A stretch of DNA of 64,000 bases from JAFGUF01 sp040883315 (GTDB lineage: Bacteria; Bacillota; Clostridia; Christensenellales; UMGS416): the NCBI GenBank assembly GCA_040883315.1, contig JBFLKU010000006.1, forward strand, positions 10,145-74,144. Direction: 5' to 3'. Position numbers and translations under genes: made by a program. Every line of letters starts with the position of its first letter. The stretch's first letter is position 1. Below, one piece after another: positions 24,908-33,444 of the stretch. The notes under the pieces were generated by a model. That model did no database searches and was not told where the DNA came from. It worked only from the letters and a program-made list of their open reading frames with translations.

Positions 24908-25525
24908 ATGAGTGACGCAATTAATAAAGTATTACAAGACTTTAAAGACGGAAAAATCACCCATGAAGAGGCGGAGAAACTGCTAGAAGAGCTAGGATAT
25001 TCCAGCAAGGCAGATGAAAACGAGCCGGAAACAAACACAAAAAAGAATGAGAAAACTACATTTGAAACTGTAATTGATGATGTAGTGACAGGAATAACAG
25101 ATACATTTAATAAAGCCAAAGATAACTACAACCAAAAGCACGTGTTTGAAGGAAACATCGAAGGGGATTACATTGGCGACCTGAAAGGCACAGTGAAAGG
25201 CAGCATAAAAGGCGATGTGAAAGGCAATATACTTGGAAGCGTAGAAGGTGATATTTTAGGTGATGTATTCGGAAACGTGACAGGCAGAGTGAAAGGCGAC
25301 ATAAAAGGAGACGTGAAGGGCAACCTGAGCGGAATAGTCGGCGGAACTGTCTTTGGCGACGTGAAGGGCAACCTGACAGGAATTGTGAAGGGCAACATAG
25401 AAGGCGACATCGACGGAGCTTTTGTAGGCTTTGTAAAAGGCAACATAAATGGTGAAGTCAAAGGTGCGACTGTAGGCACGGTGGGAAACAAGAAAAGCAA
25501 AGATGATGAGCAAGACACAGAATAA
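24908..25525 (+). CDS. tetrapeptide-repeat (G-x-V/I/L-x) solenoid protein
   Basis: A 205-residue protein in three parts. Residues 1-31 form a short helical SHOCT-like motif ('FKDGKITHEEAEKLLEELGY'). A charged linker follows to about residue 80. Residues 82-193 are 28 consecutive four-residue repeats starting with Gly and usually carrying Val, Ile or Leu at position 3, such as GDVK, GNIE, GTVK. The tail is short and charged. Such regularity implies a beta-solenoid, perhaps polymer-forming like bactofilin, but I do not recognise the exact family. There is no signal peptide or membrane helix, so it is probably cytoplasmic. AAAGGAG precedes the ATG. It is downstream of the DUF2089 gene in the same unit. 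Confidence 0.8.
   Translation: MSDAINKVLQDFKDGKITHEEAEKLLEELGYSSKADENEPETNTKKNEKTTFETVIDDVVTGITDTFNKAKDNYNQKHVFEGNIEGDYIGDLKGTVKGSIKGDVKGNILGSVEGDILGDVFGNVTGRVKGDIKGDVKGNLSGIVGGTVFGDVKGNLTGIVKGNIEGDIDGAFVGFVKGNINGEVKGATVGTVGNKKSKDDEQDTE
25151..25486 (+). repeat. 28 tandem 12-bp coding units (GxVx tetrapeptides)
   Basis: Codes for 28 uninterrupted tetrapeptides with Gly first. The DNA units are diverged (many different codons), so the repeat is old and kept at protein level rather than a recent slippage product. Confidence 0.9.
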
Positions 25526-25574
25526 TATCTGCCCAAAACGAAATGATAATATTTCATTTCGGATATATTCTGTT

Positions 25575-25608
25575 TAAAAAATCACCGGTTTATGCCGGTG
25601 ATTTTATT
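25575..25608. terminator. bidirectional terminator
   Basis: Perfect 11-bp stem AAAATCACCGG / CCGGTGATTTT with a 6-nt loop, A- and T-rich on both sides. It lies between convergent genes ending at 25525 and 25608. A second weaker hairpin (CGAAATGA / TCATTTCG) lies just upstream. Confidence 0.85.
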
Positions 25609-27422
25609 TAGCTGCTTGGTTCTGGCTCGGTTGCCTTAGGTGTTGGCTCTGCCGTTTCCTCGGGAGTTGCCTCTGTGGTTGGTTCGGGCGTCGTCTCCGG
25701 CTCTGGCGGAGGTTCTATGCTGATGGAAAACATTTGACCAGTTAATTCGTTTTCCCCGTCTGATACACTGAAAATAAAGCTGTCGGTTTCGCTATCTGAG
25801 CCATTATGAATATATACCACTTCGCCTGCTAAAATGTCAGCCATCGTAAAAGTTGAGGGGATGCTTCCGTTTTCCGGCATAGTAGTGATGGTGAATACTA
25901 AATCTTCATCTGCGATTTCTGCATCGCTGGCAGAAAGCAAACCTTGCAGCGAATGGGTTCCGCCATTGTCCAGTTCCATCCATTTATTCACGTCCACCAC
26001 CGGCGGGCTGTCATCCACTGGCAGTATTCTTATTCCGAACAATCTAATTGAAGTTACGCTGGATTTATTAGTAACAGTAAACTCGAACCTGTCTTTAATG
26101 GTCTCCGAGCCATTGTGTGTATATGTAATCACACCGTCATTCAGTTCTTTTTGCGTGAATTTCGTTTTGCTTAGTTCGCCGTTTATAGGCAAGGTGACTA
26201 CTTCATATATTAAATTATCATCATCAAATTTGGCATCTGTAGATACCAACAGTCCGGCTAGGGAAGCCTCTGCGCCTTCATTCAGCTGCAGCCCATCATT
26301 TATTGAAACAACGGGAGGATCGAGCTTAGGCTTGGATGGGTCAGTTGGGTCCCAAGAGGGGTATGCGGGATCTATCGGTGGTTTTATGACTTTGTTTACT
26401 AGCGGTGAGCTATCCACTATCTGTACAACTGTTCCGGCAGGGCAATTGTAATAAACCCACTGTGCCGCTTCGTATGTTGTTCTCAGGCAGCCTCCGCTGG
26501 CGGCTGTGCCTATTTCATTATAGTAGCTCTTGTACATTGTGTTGTTCTTTTTTTCGTCATATAATGCTCCGTGGAAATATAGCCCGCTGGTGAAGCGAGT
26601 ATAAAAAGGAGAATATGAACCTGTACCCCAGCTTTTCCATTCGCCCTTGGAGCTTATTTCGAATGTGCCGTTAGGGGTCATTCTGGCAGATCTGCCTATT
26701 GCAGTTGGGAAGGCTTTTACCAAAATGGTGTAGTCGCCTTTTTCATCATATGTAAATGCTGCAAAAGTAAAATCAGATTTATCTACAATTATCAGATATT
26801 TATTTAAAACTTTTTCTTCGGTGTTTTTTGGTGCTGGTGTTGCATCCGGTTCAGGGGTATCTTCCGCAGGGCTGATAATAGGCACCGAATATGTCTCTAT
26901 CAGCTTGTCGTCCTCTGCCCCGTCTTCGCCCATGTCCTCATAGCAGAAAAGGTATAGATTGCCGTCCCGTATATCAGGAAGCATCCACTCGGAAATATCA
27001 GGCCACAAAATTTCCTTATGGTATACCACGTCTTTTTCGTTCATAGCACAGAAAACATAGTAGTCAGCATCCTCTACTACTTCCCAGGATACGCTTAATA
27101 TGTCCTCTTGGTATTCGCTGATGAGCGCATCTTCGTTTATTTCAATTTTTTTAACATCGGGTATTGGAAGCAACTCATTGGGATCGGGAATATATGCTTT
27201 TCTAATTGTGGGGCTAGGCTCCAGTGAGGGGGTGGATGTTGAAATAGGGGTTTTTTCTGGCGTTGTTACATCATCCAGAGCCATTGACACTGCACTGTCT
27301 TCTGATATTCTGGCATTATATGCCGCATAAGCACCGGAAAGAAACATCAAAACAGAAATTATGATGACGGCAGTCAAGATAATTTTTTTGGCTTTCTTTT
27401 TTTTGCTCAAAGACTTTGCCAT
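25608..27422 (-). CDS. membrane-anchored L,D-transpeptidase with two CSPG/cadherin-like repeats
   Basis: A 604-residue exported protein. A Lys-rich N-terminus and one membrane helix (about 13-35) anchor it. A Thr/Ser/Pro linker and a small beta domain (95-185) follow. The YkuD L,D-transpeptidase domain spans about 205-338, with His284 (FHGALYD) and the 'SGGCLR' motif with catalytic Cys312. Two repeats of the CSPG/Cadherin_3 type lie at about 375-468 and 473-570, each with a 'FTQ/M-x-x-L/I ... Y-T/I-HNGS-x(4)-D-x-F' core. The tail is rich in Pro, Thr and Glu. YkuD enzymes make 3-3 crosslinks in peptidoglycan or attach proteins to it. The repeats suggest an adhesive or spacer role, which is inferred. 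Confidence 0.88.
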   Translation of the reverse strand: MAKSLSKKKKAKKIILTAVIIISVLMFLSGAYAAYNARISEDSAVSMALDDVTTPEKTPISTSTPSLEPSPTIRKAYIPDPNELLPIPDVKKIEINEDALISEYQEDILSVSWEVVEDADYYVFCAMNEKDVVYHKEILWPDISEWMLPDIRDGNLYLFCYEDMGEDGAEDDKLIETYSVPIISPAEDTPEPDATPAPKNTEEKVLNKYLIIVDKSDFTFAAFTYDEKGDYTILVKAFPTAIGRSARMTPNGTFEISSKGEWKSWGTGSYSPFYTRFTSGLYFHGALYDEKKNNTMYKSYYNEIGTAASGGCLRTTYEAAQWVYYNCPAGTVVQIVDSSPLVNKVIKPPIDPAYPSWDPTDPSKPKLDPPVVSINDGLQLNEGAEASLAGLLVSTDAKFDDDNLIYEVVTLPINGELSKTKFTQKELNDGVITYTHNGSETIKDRFEFTVTNKSSVTSIRLFGIRILPVDDSPPVVDVNKWMELDNGGTHSLQGLLSASDAEIADEDLVFTITTMPENGSIPSTFTMADILAGEVVYIHNGSDSETDSFIFSVSDGENELTGQMFSISIEPPPEPETTPEPTTEATPEETAEPTPKATEPEPSS

Positions 27423-27443
27423 TTCAGCTCCTGTTACAGCAAA

Positions 27444-27478
27444 ATGCCGATTCTTGTATAATTATATTATATCGGCAT
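27444..27478. promoter_or_regulatory. inverted repeat around the -10 region of the transpeptidase gene
   Basis: ATGCCGAT and ATCGGCAT (8-bp arms, 19-bp spacing) flank a TATAAT-rich core on the minus strand. A TTGCTT box lies 16 bp before TATAAT. It is a possible repressor operator over the promoter. Confidence 0.5.
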
Positions 27479-27553
27479 ATCTGCAAAAAGCAAGGGAATA
27501 ACATAGATACATAAAATACGGCACTTAAAATAGTAAGATACTATAATCTTTGC

Positions 27554-28324
27554 TTATAGGTCGAATATAAGTGTCTTAATAACTGCTAGAAATTCTCTGA
27601 GATATGAATTTATCCAAATATACCAAGATGTTACAGAAGGCAGTCCTATGGCATCTAGTCCGTGATTTTTTGCCAAAAGCTTGGCTCTGAAAATATGGAA
27701 GTCGCTGGTGGCTATAGCCACGGTTAGCTCTTTGTCGTACTCTAGCATTATTTCTTTTGAAAACATCAGGTTTTCGTTTGTGCTGGTTGATTGATCTTCT
27801 TCGATTATTCTGTCAGCACTGATGCCGCGTTCGATCAGATATTTCTTCATAGCGTAGGCTTCTGTAGTTGGCTCATTTGGGCCCTGACCGCCTGATACTA
27901 TGCATATTGTGTTTGGGTGCTGCTCCAGATAGTCGTATGCCACATTCAGACGCCTTGCAAGGGAACGCGTCAGCATGCCATCGGGGAATATGCCGCAGCC
28001 TAAAACCACAACAAAATTGGTTTCCACTTTTTCATGCTGATGGGAGTATGCATTTGCCAGAAGTATTCCTTCTATTACTGCGAATATAGCAAAAAATATG
28101 CAAAATGATACAATTACGAATATCCTGAATCCATTATGTGTGATTATGTGTCCGCCTTTTAGCCTCAGCTTCAATGCAGCATATATGATAAAAAGCACGC
28201 CGATTACTGCCGGTGCCACTGTGCCCACTGTCAGACTTATGTTGATTCGTGATACAAAAATTGTGTCGATTATTCCTAAAACACCTATAATAATTAGTGC
28301 TATATAAAATATTTTCTTAAACAT
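27554..28324 (-). CDS. YdcF-like (DUF218/SanA) membrane protein
   Basis: A 256-residue protein. Three membrane helices occupy the first 90 residues. A DUF218 domain follows: 'FVVVLGCGIFPDGMLTRSLARRL', 'CIVSGGQGPNEPTTEAYAMKKYL', 'DQSTSTNENLMFSKEI' and 'VAIATSDFHIFRAKLLA'. Members bind nucleotide-like ligands and have been tied to envelope barrier function, but no reaction is settled. It lies upstream of the L,D-transpeptidase on the same strand with a 131-bp gap that includes a promoter, so the two may be separately expressed. Confidence 0.87.
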   Translation of the reverse strand: MFKKIFYIALIIIGVLGIIDTIFVSRINISLTVGTVAPAVIGVLFIIYAALKLRLKGGHIITHNGFRIFVIVSFCIFFAIFAVIEGILLANAYSHQHEKVETNFVVVLGCGIFPDGMLTRSLARRLNVAYDYLEQHPNTICIVSGGQGPNEPTTEAYAMKKYLIERGISADRIIEEDQSTSTNENLMFSKEIMLEYDKELTVAIATSDFHIFRAKLLAKNHGLDAIGLPSVTSWYIWINSYLREFLAVIKTLIFDL

Positions 28325-28484
28325 ATTGTAATAATAATGTAAAATTTAAGATGTGTCAATATAAACCATAATAAAATACTTGTTCTGTTTATTATTTTTT
28401 CAAAGCTTGTAAACATACTATTCTTATGATACCCTTACATGTATAAAAAAATCTTATTAGAATGCTAAGGCTACAGGAGACTTT

Positions 28485-30434
28485 ATGGATGATTTGAAAA
28501 ATATAGACGTTTTCCAAATGATGCTGCAAAAGCAGTTTCCCAATAAGGCGTCGGCCTGCAGCGAGATAATAAACCTGAAAGCCATATTAAATCTTCCGAA
28601 GCCTACAGAGCACTTTATATCTGATATTCATGGTGAGCACGAGGCATTTATGCACATGATAAAAAACTGCTCTGGAGTGATAAAGGACAAAATTAATCAA
28701 GAATTCGCAGCTTCTCTTTCTCCGGATGAAAAAGAAAGGCTGGCAATTTGCATCACTTACCCAGAAGAAACAATTCATTTGATGAAAGAAAAAGAGAATA
28801 ATTTAGAGAGCTGGTATGTTAGGACCATTCAGCAGCTAATTATTATATGCAGAGTAGTATCTAGAAAATATACCAGAAGCAAGGTGAGAAAAGCACTGCC
28901 CGCTGAGCATAGATACATAATAGAAGAGCTGCTGCATGAGACAGAGCACGGCGGCAACAAGAATGAATACTATCAGAGCATAGTGGATAGCATAGTGTCT
29001 GTAGGCACCGCTGAAAGCTTTATAATATCTATTTGCAAGGTGATACAAAGGCTGGCAATAGACAAGCTGCACGTGGTGGGAGACATATTCGACAGAGGCC
29101 CCGGTCCGCATTTTATAATAGATGAGATGATGAAGTACCATTCGGTGGACATACAGTGGGGCAACCATGACATAGTGTGGATGGGCGCATACTGTGGCAG
29201 CGAAATTTGCATAGCAAATATTATAAGAGTGTGTGCCAGATATGGGCATCTGGATATTTTAGAGGAAGGGTATGGCATCAATCTGCGGCATCTTTCCACC
29301 CTTGCCAATTCTTTGTATGCAGACGATGAATGTATATGCTTTAAAACTGTGCTATCTGGCGATGTGAGCGACCAAGAAAAAATGCTGCTTCGCAGAATGC
29401 ACAAGGCCATGGCAGTCATTCAATTTAAGCTGGAAGGACAGTTGATACAGCGCAGCCCTATGCTTGAAATGGATGGAAGGGGACTACTAGGGAGACTATC
29501 TGACGACAAAACTGCGGTAGAGGTAGACGGAAAAATACATAGTATGCTGGATAGCAATTTGCCTACTGTAGATGTGAATGACCCTTATGAGCTGACAGAA
29601 GCAGAAGAAAGCCTGATGTGCGGACTTAAGAAACTATTTTTATACAATGAGAAAATGACCAAGCATATGGAGTTTCTTTTAAAGAAGGGTGGAATGTATC
29701 TGAAGTATAATTCCAACCTGCTGATACATGGATGCATACCTATGAATAAAGACGGCAGCTTTGCGAAGGTTTCGTTCTTCGGGGAAGAATTATCCGGCAT
29801 ACATGCTATGGATGCATATGAAAACTGGGTGAGAGAATGTTTCTGCAATCGAATGCAAAATGACAACAACACGGATTTATTCTGGTATCTATGGTCAGGA
29901 AAAAACTCTCCGCTTTTTGGCAAAACAGAAATGAAAACCTTTGAGAGATATTTTATAGAAGATAAACAAACTCATAAAGAAGAGATAAACCCGTACTATA
30001 GCTTCTGGCAGGACGAAGACGTCATAGATAGAATACTGGAAGATTTCGGACTGGATAAGGAATTTTCTCACATAATCAACGGACACATGCCGGTGCGTGC
30101 AATAGAGGGAGAGAACCCGATAAAGGCAAAAGGCAAGCTTATTGTAATAGACGGAGGACTAAACCCTATTTATAATCCCGTTACAGGAACTGCCGGCTAT
30201 ACCTTGATATTCAATTCATATGGGCTCACTTTGGCAGCTCATGAAAGATTTGAAAGCAAGACGAAGATAATTGATGAAAGCAAAGACATAATGACCTATT
30301 ATGCCAGCTTTGACAGCAGAAAAAACAGAATTAGAGTGCAGGACACAGATGAGGGCAAGAAAATTCAGATGGAGATCCATGCTCTGGAAGAGCTTTGCAG
30401 GCTCTATTCTATTGGAAAAATAAAGGAACTCTAA
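28485..30434 (+). CDS. fbp: fructose-1,6-bisphosphatase, class III
   Basis: A 649-residue gluconeogenic phosphatase of the Firmicutes-type class III, unrelated to class I FBPase. It is built on a metallophosphoesterase core: 'ISDIHGEHEAF', 'VVGDIFDRGPGPH', 'IQWGNHDIVWMGAY', 'IHGCIPMNKDGS' and 'INGHMPVRAIEGENP'. It converts fructose 1,6-bisphosphate to fructose 6-phosphate in the cytosol. The length is normal. CAGGAG precedes the ATG. It is a single gene; its 3' end converges on the VanY-like gene nine bases away with no clear terminator between them. Confidence 0.96.
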   Translation: MDDLKNIDVFQMMLQKQFPNKASACSEIINLKAILNLPKPTEHFISDIHGEHEAFMHMIKNCSGVIKDKINQEFAASLSPDEKERLAICITYPEETIHLMKEKENNLESWYVRTIQQLIIICRVVSRKYTRSKVRKALPAEHRYIIEELLHETEHGGNKNEYYQSIVDSIVSVGTAESFIISICKVIQRLAIDKLHVVGDIFDRGPGPHFIIDEMMKYHSVDIQWGNHDIVWMGAYCGSEICIANIIRVCARYGHLDILEEGYGINLRHLSTLANSLYADDECICFKTVLSGDVSDQEKMLLRRMHKAMAVIQFKLEGQLIQRSPMLEMDGRGLLGRLSDDKTAVEVDGKIHSMLDSNLPTVDVNDPYELTEAEESLMCGLKKLFLYNEKMTKHMEFLLKKGGMYLKYNSNLLIHGCIPMNKDGSFAKVSFFGEELSGIHAMDAYENWVRECFCNRMQNDNNTDLFWYLWSGKNSPLFGKTEMKTFERYFIEDKQTHKEEINPYYSFWQDEDVIDRILEDFGLDKEFSHIINGHMPVRAIEGENPIKAKGKLIVIDGGLNPIYNPVTGTAGYTLIFNSYGLTLAAHERFESKTKIIDESKDIMTYYASFDSRKNRIRVQDTDEGKKIQMEIHALEELCRLYSIGKIKEL

Positions 30435-30443
30435 TTTGCAAAG

Positions 30444-31907
30444 CTATTCGCCTAAATACGCCCAGTGCCATGCTTCTTTGTAGTAATTATAGAATCCATA
30501 TCGGTTGGCATTTTCATTTAGGTATTCATGAAGCTTGCTTCCCTTGAATGTTTTTAAGTCGTTAAAGTCTATGGCTATTCCATAGTTGTGGTTTGAAAAG
30601 CCTGGTACATAGCTGCTGCTCTGCCGGAAAAGGTGAACATAGTCTGCCCAGTTTGCAGCACTTCTCATTCCCTGTCCTTGGGAATAGAAAAGAGCTTGTT
30701 CGTCGTAGTCCCTGTAGCCGCTGCTGATATATAGACTCGGATATCCTTCGGGTATCTCTGTGGCTAGGTAGCAGAATGCTACTGCCGCATGCAATCCAAG
30801 ATATCCGTGGAAAACTATTTCTACTATTGGCTCAGGGGGCACAGCGTATTTGTCCATATATTCCCTATTATCGTATGCAAACATAAATTTATTTTCGGCA
30901 ATGGCATGGTTTATGTCTACGCTTAGTTCATCATTCTCAGCATTTGCTTCGATTAGTTTGCTGTACTTTTCCTGAAACTCTTTGCTTTCATAAAGATAAG
31001 GATATTCTAAATATGATTCATATGCTTCTTCGTCATTTTTAAGATTATCATATAAAAACTGCTCCGCATCAAATTGACCGCCTTTTTCATCATATACAGT
31101 ATATTCATATAAAGTAGTAGGAGTGGGAACAAAAGGGCAGAAAAAATCAGTATATTCTATGCTATGCTCTACAGATATTATATCTCGTATTATATCCGCT
31201 GTTTCTTGGTCGTATAGGCCGTCTATTGCGCTCCAGTTGGTGTATCTGCCGTAGGAATTGAAGCTGTATTCAAATTTTATCTGGTTAAGCTGCAGAGTGT
31301 AGTTTTTTATTCCCAGATTTCCGCAGGACACATTTATCAGTTTTAGGGCTCGCTGCAAAGTGGCAATCATCTTTTTATCAGGCTTGTCGGGAAAGGCATC
31401 ACCAACTATAGATTGATACAAAATCGCGTCTACTTCATCGTCTGTGTATATTTTTTCAGGTGTTGAAAAATCCAGATGATTTTTGGCGAATTCTTTTTCG
31501 CCTTCGTCTATATAGTATAAATGCAGCTGATACTTTGTATCTGCATCTAAATCATTAATCTGTACGTAATATGCATTCTCATAAGGGATAGCTTCTAAAT
31601 CGGAGATATCTTTGCCGTCGTCGGATTTCAGCATAAAGCCAACACTGGTAGACTGCATGCCATCGGGCAGCGTGGCGCAGAAAATGCCTCTGCTACTTCC
31701 TATTATTCTGGCAGGCAAAAATTCTGCTTCTATTCTGGCATCTGGAGTGGGAGAGGGGCTGTAGCTAGGAGTAGATTCTTCAGTAGCCGCGATAGTGGAT
31801 GCAGTGGATTCTGGCACTATATTTTGGAATTTGCATGCAGAAAAAACCAATGACAGCACAAGTATAATTAATATTGAAATTTTAGTTGATTTCGATATAT
31901 ATGACAT
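30444..31907 (-). CDS. VanY-like D-alanyl-D-alanine carboxypeptidase lipoprotein (M15B)
   Basis: A 487-residue exported protein from the ATG at 31907. A hydrophobic signal ends in 'VFSAC', a plausible if imperfect lipobox. A Ser/Thr/Pro linker and about 280 residues of unknown structure follow. The C-terminus is the VanY domain: 'YISSGYRDYDEQALFYSQG', 'GFSNHNYGIAIDF' (SxHxxGxAxD metal ligands) and 'EAWHW' (ExxH). It trims the terminal D-Ala from peptidoglycan stem peptides. The frame is open to a TTG at 32030, but a strong promoter lies inside that stretch. Transcription should start at or just before the ATG, giving little or no leader and no Shine-Dalgarno. Confidence 0.88.
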   Translation of the reverse strand: MSYISKSTKISILIILVLSLVFSACKFQNIVPESTASTIAATEESTPSYSPSPTPDARIEAEFLPARIIGSSRGIFCATLPDGMQSTSVGFMLKSDDGKDISDLEAIPYENAYYVQINDLDADTKYQLHLYYIDEGEKEFAKNHLDFSTPEKIYTDDEVDAILYQSIVGDAFPDKPDKKMIATLQRALKLINVSCGNLGIKNYTLQLNQIKFEYSFNSYGRYTNWSAIDGLYDQETADIIRDIISVEHSIEYTDFFCPFVPTPTTLYEYTVYDEKGGQFDAEQFLYDNLKNDEEAYESYLEYPYLYESKEFQEKYSKLIEANAENDELSVDINHAIAENKFMFAYDNREYMDKYAVPPEPIVEIVFHGYLGLHAAVAFCYLATEIPEGYPSLYISSGYRDYDEQALFYSQGQGMRSAANWADYVHLFRQSSSYVPGFSNHNYGIAIDFNDLKTFKGSKLHEYLNENANRYGFYNYYKEAWHWAYLGE

Positions 31908-31914
31908 GCAACAA

Positions 31915-31943
31915 ATTATACAGCACATGAAGTATTTTATCAA
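31915..31943 (-). promoter_or_regulatory. promoter of the VanY-like gene
   Basis: TTGATA, 17-bp spacer, TATAAT on the minus strand, with the -10 ending eight bases before the ATG. This predicts a leaderless or nearly leaderless mRNA. Confidence 0.75.
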
Positions 31944-31951
31944 CAAATTAG

Positions 31952-31980
31952 ACCAGTGAAAAAGTGCAATTATCACTGGT
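31952..31980. promoter_or_regulatory. inverted repeat between divergent promoters
   Basis: ACCAGTGA and TCACTGGT, perfect 8-bp arms 13 bases apart, between the VanY and U32 promoters. The right arm touches the -35 box of the U32 promoter. It may be a shared operator. Confidence 0.5.
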
Positions 31981-32008
31981 TGAATTTGGCTAGATGATAG
32001 ATTATAAT
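31980..32008 (+). promoter_or_regulatory. promoter of the U32 peptidase gene
   Basis: TTGAAT, 17-bp spacer, TATAAT; leader of about 40 nt. Confidence 0.7.
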
Positions 32009-32053
32009 TAAACAAACAAGTAAAACACAATAAATGGAAAGAAAAGACTAATA

Positions 32054-33286
32054 ATGAAAAAAGCAGAATTACTAATGCCGGCAGGCAATTTTGATAAATT
32101 TGAAGTAGCCATCAATTATGGTGCGGACTCGGTGTATCTTTCTGGCAAAAGATACGGCATGCGAGTGATGGCGGGAAATCTGGATGAAGACGAGCTAAAA
32201 AAAGCCGTGGAGATAGCACATGCAGTGGGAAAGAAAGTGTATGTGACAGTCAATCTTTTTGCTAGGGATGACGATTTTAATGACCTAGATAAGTATTTGG
32301 AATATCTGCAGTTTATTGATGTGGATGCATTGATAGTGGCGGATCCGGGCATAATAGCATTTGCAAAAAAAACAGTGCCCAATATGGCTATACACCTAAG
32401 CACTCAGTCCAATACGTTAAATTCCTACGCCGCCAACTACTGGCATGACATGGGAGTAAAGAGAATAGTGCTGGCAAGGGAGCTTTCACTGAAGCAGATA
32501 GAAAAAATAAGAAATTCCACTCCTTCTTCACTGGAGCTGGAGGTATTTGCACATGGCTCTATGTGCATGGCATACTCGGGAAGATGTGCAATTAGCACAT
32601 ACTTAACAGGAAGAGAAGCAAACCAAGGATACTGCACTCAGCCATGCAGATGGGAGTTTTCGCTGACTGAGAGCAAGAGAGACGGCGAGGTATTCCATGT
32701 GGAGGAAGAGGATGCAAATGGAATGTTTTTTTTCAATTCGAAGGATTTGAATATGCTGCCCCATATAAAGGACCTGCTGGATACTGGGATAGACAGCTTG
32801 AAAGTAGAGGGCAGAATGAAATCCGAGCTGTATGTGGCATCGGTGGGAATAGCATATAGAACAGAAATAGACAGATATTATGCCGATAAAAACTATAGCA
32901 GTCCGCTGGAGGAGTCATTGGAGCAGCTGGGAAAGGTGACATACAGACCATATACCACAGGCTTCAACTATGGCAGCCCGCATATGGAGGGACAAAGTGC
33001 CAAAAAATCTGAATACATATCTAAATGGGAATATATCGCAAAGGTACTGGAAGAGACAGAAAATAAAAAAGTGGCATGGGTAAAGGAATTCAACCCGTTT
33101 GCAGTGGGTGATGTAGTGGAGGCGTTGAAAACGGACGGCAGCTGCAGCGATGTGAAAATATTATCTGTAACAGATGAAGACGGTGAGAAAATGGAGATTG
33201 TCAAGCTTCCAAAGCAAAAACTTTTAGTAGAATTTGACAAGGAAGTAAGTAAGTTTTCTATTCTTAGAAAAAATACAAACCGATAA
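32054..33286 (+). CDS. U32 family peptidase, TrhP-like (tRNA U34 hydroxylation)
   Basis: A 410-residue protein of the U32 family. It shows 'ELLMPAGNFDKFEVAINYGADSVYLSGKRYG', 'ALIVADPGII', 'HLSTQSNTLN', and the Cys-rich block 'MCMAYSGRCAISTYLTGREANQGYCTQPCRW' in which four Cys may bind an Fe-S cluster. The C-terminal beta domain (330-405) is present. Family knowledge: TrhP and relatives use prephenate-derived chemistry to make 5-hydroxyuridine at tRNA position 34; protease activity is doubtful. This copy matches the 400-residue tRNA-type form. The ribosome site is weak (GAAAAG). It is divergent from the VanY-like gene. Confidence 0.88.
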   Translation: MKKAELLMPAGNFDKFEVAINYGADSVYLSGKRYGMRVMAGNLDEDELKKAVEIAHAVGKKVYVTVNLFARDDDFNDLDKYLEYLQFIDVDALIVADPGIIAFAKKTVPNMAIHLSTQSNTLNSYAANYWHDMGVKRIVLARELSLKQIEKIRNSTPSSLELEVFAHGSMCMAYSGRCAISTYLTGREANQGYCTQPCRWEFSLTESKRDGEVFHVEEEDANGMFFFNSKDLNMLPHIKDLLDTGIDSLKVEGRMKSELYVASVGIAYRTEIDRYYADKNYSSPLEESLEQLGKVTYRPYTTGFNYGSPHMEGQSAKKSEYISKWEYIAKVLEETENKKVAWVKEFNPFAVGDVVEALKTDGSCSDVKILSVTDEDGEKMEIVKLPKQKLLVEFDKEVSKFSILRKNTNR

Positions 33287-33444
33287 TATAAAAAGTAACA
33301 AATATGACAAGAAAAAAATATATATGTTGTAGTAAGTTAAAATACTTTTTTTGTGTTTTAAAGGATTTGTAACAATAATAGTATATAATAAATGGTCGTA
33401 TTTCAACTGTGCGGGATATTAATTTGCAGAAATGAGGGATAAAA

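Noticed and set aside
25151..25486. possible CRISPR or minisatellite array
   Set aside because: The 12-bp units are diverged, fully coding and lack spacers; the period reflects protein repeats.
25168..25557. antisense Pro/Ser/Thr-rich repeat frame
   Set aside because: The apparent repeat protein is only the complement of the Gly-rich tetrapeptide coding repeat.
33287..33444. SAM or SAH riboswitch before ahcY
   Set aside because: The predicted leader is only about 40 nt, and no SAH or SAM aptamer core is visible.
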